Assembly: GCA_934662525.1 (NCBI GenBank)
Contig: CAKUKJ010000049.1
Coordinates: forward strand, 1-10,515
Direction of reading: 5' to 3'
DNA from: an uncultured Coriobacteriales bacterium
GTDB lineage: Bacteria; Actinomycetota; Coriobacteriia; Coriobacteriales; UMGS124
DNA: 10,515 nt
Part shown: positions 7,153-10,515 of the stretch, piece after piece
Layout of the letters: every line of letters begins with the position of its first letter
Position numbering within the stretch: the stretch's first letter is position 1
Position numbers and translations under genes: made by a program
The notes under the pieces: model-generated
What the model saw: only the letters and a program-made list of their open reading frames with translations
What the model was told of the DNA's origin: nothing
Database searches by the model: none

Positions 7153-7222
7153 CTTCCGTAAATGTGTAACTTATACACGTTTTCCCATGGTAAAATGTGA
7201 TTCACATACACATTTACGGAAG
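7153..7222. promoter_or_regulatory. perfect 16-bp inverted repeat enclosing the probable ATPase promoter
   Basis: CTTCCGTAAATGTGTA (7153-7168) and TACACATTTACGGAAG (7207-7222) are exact complements separated by 38 bases. The spacer holds a candidate -10 (TAAAAT, 7191-7196), and the right arm ends with GGAAG (7218-7222), the only Shine-Dalgarno-like sequence before the ATG at 7235. Both promoter and ribosome binding region are therefore bracketed. A dimeric repressor operator, an RNA hairpin hiding the start, or the end of a small mobile unit would all fit. A short direct repeat GTAACTTA also occurs at 7135-7142 and 7166-7173. Confidence 0.7.
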
Positions 7223-7234
7223 AAATGGGCCATT

Positions 7235-8599
7235 ATGGAGAGAGACATCCTTCAGAAGTTAGATGCTTGGAAAGTCTCTCCATATCGCAAGCCCCTGATG
7301 CTCAAAGGTGCCCGGCAAGTCGGCAAAACATGGGCGTTGAAGGAGTTTGGAGCAACGCGGTATCGCAACTGCGCGTATCTAACGCTTGAAGAGACGGCTC
7401 CCGGCGTACCGAGCGAGTACGCACAGCTGTTCGAGTCTACGCGTGACCCAAAACGCATCATCGCCAACCTTTCCTTTGCAACCGGGAAGCCCATCGATTC
7501 GGGCGAGACCCTTGTCATCCTCGACGAAATCCAGGATTGTCCGGCCGCAGTCGGCATGTTGAAGTACTTTAGCGACGAAGCTCCCGAGTATCACATTGTC
7601 TGCGCAGGTTCGCTGCTCGGTGTCCGTCTTACGCGGGATTCGAGCGCATTCCCTGTCGGCAAGGTCGAGTTCCTTGATATGCACCCGATGACCTTCGCGG
7701 AATATTTGCGCGCGGTAGGTGCGGGAAACCTCGACGATTACCTGGGCTCTATTTCCGGCTTCGATGCTATCCCAGACCTTTTTGCCAACCAGTTACGTGA
7801 GCACTTGCGTCGTTATTTTGCCGTCGGAGGCATGCCCGAGGCTGTCGCGCGATGGGCGCAGACGGGAAATATCGATCAAGTCGACATGGTTTTGGCAAAC
7901 CTTCTTGACTCATACGAGCGCGATTTTGCCAAGCATGGAGGTAAGGGTCAGTTTGCCAAGCTGTCCCTGGTCTGGAACTCGATTCCTGCGCAGCTTGCCC
8001 GTGAGAACAAGAAGTTCATGTGGGGCTTGGTTCGCGAAGGTGCCCGGGCGCGCGAGTACGAGGATTCCGTCGAGTGGCTTGTCGATGCAGGGCTGTTGCA
8101 GCGCGTCAGGCTCAATGCGGCCCGGGGGATTCCTCTCGTTGCCTATGACGATGCGTCTGCATTTAAGACATATGGTTTTGACGTCGGTCTTTTGAGAAGG
8201 CATGCTCGCTTGGATGCAACGGCCTTCGCCGGCGACGATCGCCTTCTGTCGGAGTTCAAGGGGGCGTTTGCCGAGGATTATGTGCTGCAGGCGCTTGTGC
8301 CGCAGCTTGACGTTGCGCCGCGCTATTGGACCAACGAGAAGCCGAAGTACGAAGTCGACTTCCTACTGCAGATCAAAAACACAATTATTCCTGTTGAGGT
8401 GAAGGCCGGCGAGGTCGTGGACTCGCCGAGTTTGCGCTATTACACGAAGAAACATGCCGAGACGACTCCCCTGCGGGTGCGGTTCTCGATGCGCAACCTT
8501 ATGTACAATGACGGCTTGCTCAACATCCCGCTCTATTTTGCGCATCGGGCGGTGCCTTTGATAGAGGCTGCGCTTGAACATGGGGATGTGAGCAGGTAA
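7235..8599 (+). CDS. AAA family ATPase with C-terminal DUF4143 domain
   Basis: A 454-residue protein of the widespread AAA_14/DUF4143 family, often multi-copy and in mobile or variable regions; its cellular function is poorly defined. Residues 20-40 hold the Walker A (LKGARQVGKT, Lys31), 93-100 the Walker B (LVILDEIQ), and CAGSLLGV (123-130) fits a sensor-1 position. The middle (about 145-330) is the family linker and winged-helix part (FAVGGMPEAV, 195-204). The C-terminus (about 340-420) is DUF4143 and keeps a PD-(D/E)XK nuclease-like set: Glu347, Asp375 in YEVDF, and PVEVK (386-390). I chose ATG 7235 because the family begins M-R/E-R-x-x-L just before the ATPase core; an ATG at 7187 would place the start inside the inverted repeat. 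Less GC-biased than the replication genes, which together with its own operator and terminator suggests separate acquisition. Confidence 0.92.
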   Translation: MERDILQKLDAWKVSPYRKPLMLKGARQVGKTWALKEFGATRYRNCAYLTLEETAPGVPSEYAQLFESTRDPKRIIANLSFATGKPIDSGETLVILDEIQDCPAAVGMLKYFSDEAPEYHIVCAGSLLGVRLTRDSSAFPVGKVEFLDMHPMTFAEYLRAVGAGNLDDYLGSISGFDAIPDLFANQLREHLRRYFAVGGMPEAVARWAQTGNIDQVDMVLANLLDSYERDFAKHGGKGQFAKLSLVWNSIPAQLARENKKFMWGLVREGARAREYEDSVEWLVDAGLLQRVRLNAARGIPLVAYDDASAFKTYGFDVGLLRRHARLDATAFAGDDRLLSEFKGAFAEDYVLQALVPQLDVAPRYWTNEKPKYEVDFLLQIKNTIIPVEVKAGEVVDSPSLRYYTKKHAETTPLRVRFSMRNLMYNDGLLNIPLYFAHRAVPLIEAALEHGDVSR

Positions 8600-8652
8600 A
8601 GCAACGTCACTGTTCTCACACTCGATAGATTCGACATTCTCGACATCCATTT

Positions 8653-8697
8653 CGTCGAGTGACTCGACAAACTTGCGTCGAGTCACTCGACGTTTTA
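8653..8697 (+). terminator. strong intrinsic terminator after the DUF4143 ATPase
   Basis: A perfect 16-bp stem (8653-8668 with 8677-8692, arms CGTCGAGTGACTCGAC and its complement) with an eight-base loop AAACTTGC is followed by TTTTA. It lies 53 bases after the ATPase stop. The arms are themselves nearly palindromic around TCGA. The opposite strand lacks a T-run, so it should act mainly on the plus strand. Confidence 0.85.
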
Positions 8698-8747
8698 TTA
8701 TCGAGCCTGTCGAGCCATCGAGAAAGGCGGCATATGGGTGCGGTGTC

Positions 8748-9278
8748 TTACTTCAAACTGGCGCCCAGGGCGCGGGCGTCGGCGAGCTTGGGGTTGCCGG
8801 CCATGTCGCCCTTCTTCTCCATGCCGGGGATGGTGACGATGCCCATGTCCTGCCACTTGAGATAGGCGTTCATGGCCTTGTAGGCCGCGATTGCCGCGTC
8901 GTACACGCCGTCGGAGCCCGAGTCGAGCAGCAGCGCCACCTTGGAGAAGTTAAAGCCGCAGCCGCCGAAGGCATACATGCGGTCGATGACGGCCTTGAGC
9001 TGCGCGGTGATGTCGAACCAGTAAATCGGCGAGGCGAAGACCACCATGTCGGCATGGCTCAGCTTTTCGCGCACACCCGTCATGTCGTCGTCGGCGACGC
9101 ATGTGCCGCCGTTCTTGAAGCAGTACCCGCATCCGCGGCATCCGTGGATGTCGAGCGCGGTCACGTTGACGACCTCGACGGTGTTTCCGGCCGACTCGGC
9201 CCCCTCCTTGAACGCGTCCACCATGATGGTCGTGTTGCCGCCCTTGCGCGGGCTTCCTGAAAGTACAACGATGTTCAT
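8748..9278 (-). CDS. flavodoxin-fold NADPH-dependent FMN reductase family protein
   Basis: A 176-residue soluble flavoprotein of the NADPH-dependent FMN reductase/iron-sulfur flavoprotein group, expected to bind FMN and transfer electrons from NAD(P)H to an unknown acceptor. SGSPRKGGNT (7-16) is the FMN phosphate loop, and ASPIYWFDITAQLK (82-95) is the isoalloxazine-contacting segment. A cysteine group at 47, 50, 53 and 60 (GCRGCGYC...C) resembles the compact motif that holds an iron-sulfur cluster in some members, so a cluster is possible but unproven. The ATG at 9278 is chosen because GAGGGAGAG (9283-9291) precedes it and the protein starts directly at MNIVVLSGSP; an ATG at 9293 would add five residues and lose that site. 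It converges with the DUF4143 ATPase, with the terminator between them. Substrate cannot be deduced. Confidence 0.9.
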   Translation of the reverse strand: MNIVVLSGSPRKGGNTTIMVDAFKEGAESAGNTVEVVNVTALDIHGCRGCGYCFKNGGTCVADDDMTGVREKLSHADMVVFASPIYWFDITAQLKAVIDRMYAFGGCGFNFSKVALLLDSGSDGVYDAAIAAYKAMNAYLKWQDMGIVTIPGMEKKGDMAGNPKLADARALGASLK

Positions 9279-9608
9279 GATTCTCTCCCTCATCCTTTTG
9301 ACCTCCAGTGACAGAAGCGCATTTCATTCTACCCACGCTGGGGTGCTTGCAGAGGGGAGTGCGGCCGTGTGCCGCGCGGGGCGGGTCGCAATGCCCACGG
9401 TGGAGTCCGGCTTGGACGCCTGCTGCGCCGCTCCACCCCATCGAGTCGCTCGATGCCTGAAATTGAGATTGTCAGGCTGTACATATATGTTTTTATAGAT
9501 ATATAGATACACATATAGGCGCATGGGACCCGTGCGCTCCGAGCCCCATGCGCCTGCCGGGCCGCCGCCCTCCCGGGTATGGCGGCTGAGTATGCGATTC
9601 CCGCTGTC
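9279..9608. other. non-coding region between flavoprotein and cupin genes with hairpins and an AT-rich patch
   Basis: About 330 bases without a supported gene. Nearest the flavoprotein are its ribosome binding site and a possible -10 on the minus strand (TAGAAT, 9326-9331) with no good -35. CATCGAG/CTCGATG (9439-9455, three-base loop) is a small hairpin. An AT-rich patch at 9478-9516 is rich in CATATA/GATATA words like those near the partition genes. AGGCGCATGGG (9517-9527) pairs with CCCATGCGCCT (9545-9555) and lies downstream of the cupin gene, so it may help end that transcript, although no clear T-run follows. Confidence 0.5.
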
Positions 9609-9962
9609 TTACTCGATGACGGCGTCGTCGGCGGTGAAGCCGCCTAGGGAGTTCTCCTTCACCTGGATGCACACGTAGGCAATGGCGGAGTCGTCGGCGG
9701 CGAAGAACTGACGCTTGGCCGCAGGGGTGATCTTAAGCCAGTCGCCAGCGGCAAGCGCGACCTCCTCGCCGTCGATTACGGCCTTGCCGGCGCCGGAGAG
9801 GATGCCGTAAATCTCCTCGTTGTTCTTGTGGGAGTGGACGAAAGCCACGCTCGCGCCCGCGGGCAGCTGGTTGATGCTGACCTCGGCGCCGGTTAGCCCG
9901 AGCTTGTCGTGCAGCTCGACGCGTGCCTCGTTGCCTACGTTCGTCTTCGTGTAGTTGGCCAT
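9609..9962 (-). CDS. small single-domain cupin protein
   Basis: A 117-residue single cupin barrel. Motif 1 is visible as GASVAFVHSHKNNEEIYGILSGAG (split here: HSH at 43-45, Glu49/Glu50, Gly57), giving two His and a Glu for a metal site. Motif 2 (GDWLKITPAAKRQF, 73-86) has Lys/Arg where the usual fourth ligand His would be, so the site may be three-ligand or altered. Small cupins include isomerases, dioxygenases and redox-linked proteins; no substrate can be named. The ATG at 9962 is preceded by GGGAGG (9972-9977), while the longer frame to 10076 has no such support and would run through the divergent promoter region. It is divergent from the HxlR-family gene, which probably regulates it. Confidence 0.9.
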   Translation of the reverse strand: MANYTKTNVGNEARVELHDKLGLTGAEVSINQLPAGASVAFVHSHKNNEEIYGILSGAGKAVIDGEEVALAAGDWLKITPAAKRQFFAADDSAIAYVCIQVKENSLGGFTADDAVIE

Positions 9963-10040
9963 TTGAGAATACCTCCCGGTTGTGATGGATGTTTGCAAGC
10001 GCGCCCCCTTGCCTGGCCTACAGTAAACGTCGCCATGCAC

Positions 10041-10069
10041 TTGATTACTAGTACGCACTTTTATATAAC
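10041..10069 (+). promoter_or_regulatory. promoter of the HxlR-family gene with candidate operator
   Basis: TTGATT (10041-10046) and TATAAC (10064-10069) are spaced by 17 bases, a good sigma-70-type match on the plus strand, 48 bases before the HxlR ATG. The palindrome TACTAGTA (10046-10053) overlaps the -35 and spacer, and AGTGCACT (10086-10093) lies downstream. Some HxlR-family repressors of the YodB type bind TACT/AGTA inverted half-sites, so TACTAGTA is a candidate operator. The cupin promoter on the other strand should lie in the same 155-base gap but was not resolved. Confidence 0.55.
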
Positions 10070-10117
10070 TGTGCATGCAAAAATGAGTGCACTAAGACCA
10101 CACGGAGACGCACTGCG

Positions 10118-10444
10118 ATGAAGACGAAAGACGAGCTGCCCGAATGCCCCGTGGCCACGGCGGTGTCGCTGATTGGGGGCAAGTGGAAGCTCCTGATCCT
10201 GCGCAACCTCAAATCTCGCCCATGGCGGTTCAACGAGCTGCGCCGCGACCTGGACGGTATATCGCAAAAGGTGCTCACCGACAGCCTGCGCCAAATGATC
10301 GACGACGGCCTTGTCTTTCGGCACGACTACCAGGAGATGCCGCCGCGCGTGGAATACGGCCTCACGGACTTGGGTCGCAAGATGCTGCCGATTATCAGGG
10401 CGCTTGCGGACTTCGGCACGTACTACAAATCGGTCGCCAAATAG
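10118..10444 (+). CDS. HxlR family winged-helix transcriptional regulator
   Basis: A 108-residue DNA-binding protein with the full HxlR signature: the N-terminal CPVATAVSLIGGKWK (10-24), helix-turn-helix and recognition helix (RFNELRRDLDGISQKVLTDSLRQM, split across about 37-60), the wing (FRHDYQEMPPRVEYGLTDLG, 67-86), and a C-terminal helix for dimerisation. Cys10 corresponds to the redox-sensing cysteine known in YodB/HypR-type members. The family acts as dimeric repressors or activators of divergent redox, aldehyde or quinone-response genes. Here the divergent partner is the cupin gene, and the flavoprotein further along may belong to the same regulon. Start ATG 10118 has GGAGA (10104-10108) at nine bases. 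Length is normal for the family. Confidence 0.94.
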   Translation: MKTKDELPECPVATAVSLIGGKWKLLILRNLKSRPWRFNELRRDLDGISQKVLTDSLRQMIDDGLVFRHDYQEMPPRVEYGLTDLGRKMLPIIRALADFGTYYKSVAK

Positions 10445-10515
10445 TCGGTCAAGGTCTCGCTGGCTTGGAGTTCGATTCCTGACGAGCTCGCATGCGAAAA
10501 CGAGAAGTACAGGTG
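10445..10515 (+). pseudogene. fragment of a second AAA/DUF4143 ATPase, 5'-truncated, continuing past right edge
   Basis: Directly after the HxlR stop, the same frame encodes SVKVSLAWSSIPDELACENE and then KYR before the edge. This aligns with residues about 242-262 of the ATPase at 7235-8599 (KLSLVWNSIPAQLARENKKF), 12 of 21 identical. A hand alignment of 60 bases from 10454 with 60 from the ATPase gene gives 43 identities. The first half of the ATPase, including Walker A and B, is absent because the HxlR gene occupies that place. It is therefore a remnant of a related but not recent copy. Coordinates are limited by the window edge. Confidence 0.7.

Overview
The window looks like a plasmid-type or integrated-element replication and partition core, flanked by ordinary accessory or metabolic genes, from a moderately GC-rich bacterium. 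Codon style, short AT-rich intergenic patches and the gene set (a CidA/LrgA homologue, an AAA/DUF4143 ATPase, a flavodoxin-fold reductase, cupin plus HxlR) suggest Actinomycetota of the Coriobacteriia type. This is a soft inference: no rRNA, tRNA or lineage marker is present.

Layout. 1-495 (minus) is the N-terminal part of a CidA/LrgA-family membrane protein running off the left edge. 496-829 is non-coding with two strong inverted repeats. 830-2053 (minus) is a partition module: a ParA ATPase followed by a small ribbon-helix-helix protein, with repeats sharing the 10-mer ATAGGCATAT on both sides of the small gene. 2054-2400 is very AT-rich and non-coding. 2411-3322 is an array of at least 16 degenerate 15-bp direct repeats (consensus near GTAATAAACCGCGAC) lying in T-poor DNA; it is the best origin candidate. 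A hairpin at 3379-3418 precedes a 647-aa primase-helicase (3486-5429) and a 534-aa probable replication initiator (5488-7092), both on the plus strand.

7153-8692 is a self-contained unit: a 16-bp inverted repeat around the probable promoter, an AAA/DUF4143 ATPase, and a strong intrinsic terminator. 8748-9278 (minus) is a flavodoxin-fold FMN reductase. 9609-9962 (minus) is a small cupin, divergent from an HxlR-family regulator (10118-10444, plus) that probably controls it. From the base after the HxlR stop, the same frame encodes a fragment clearly related to the middle of the DUF4143 ATPase at 7235-8599, a remnant that continues past the right edge.

Working together: the initiator is proposed to bind the repeat array and load the primase-helicase, while ParA and the small RHH protein segregate the replicon through the AT-rich inverted repeats. 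No integrase, relaxase, transposase or attachment site was recognised, so whether the element is free or integrated cannot be decided here.
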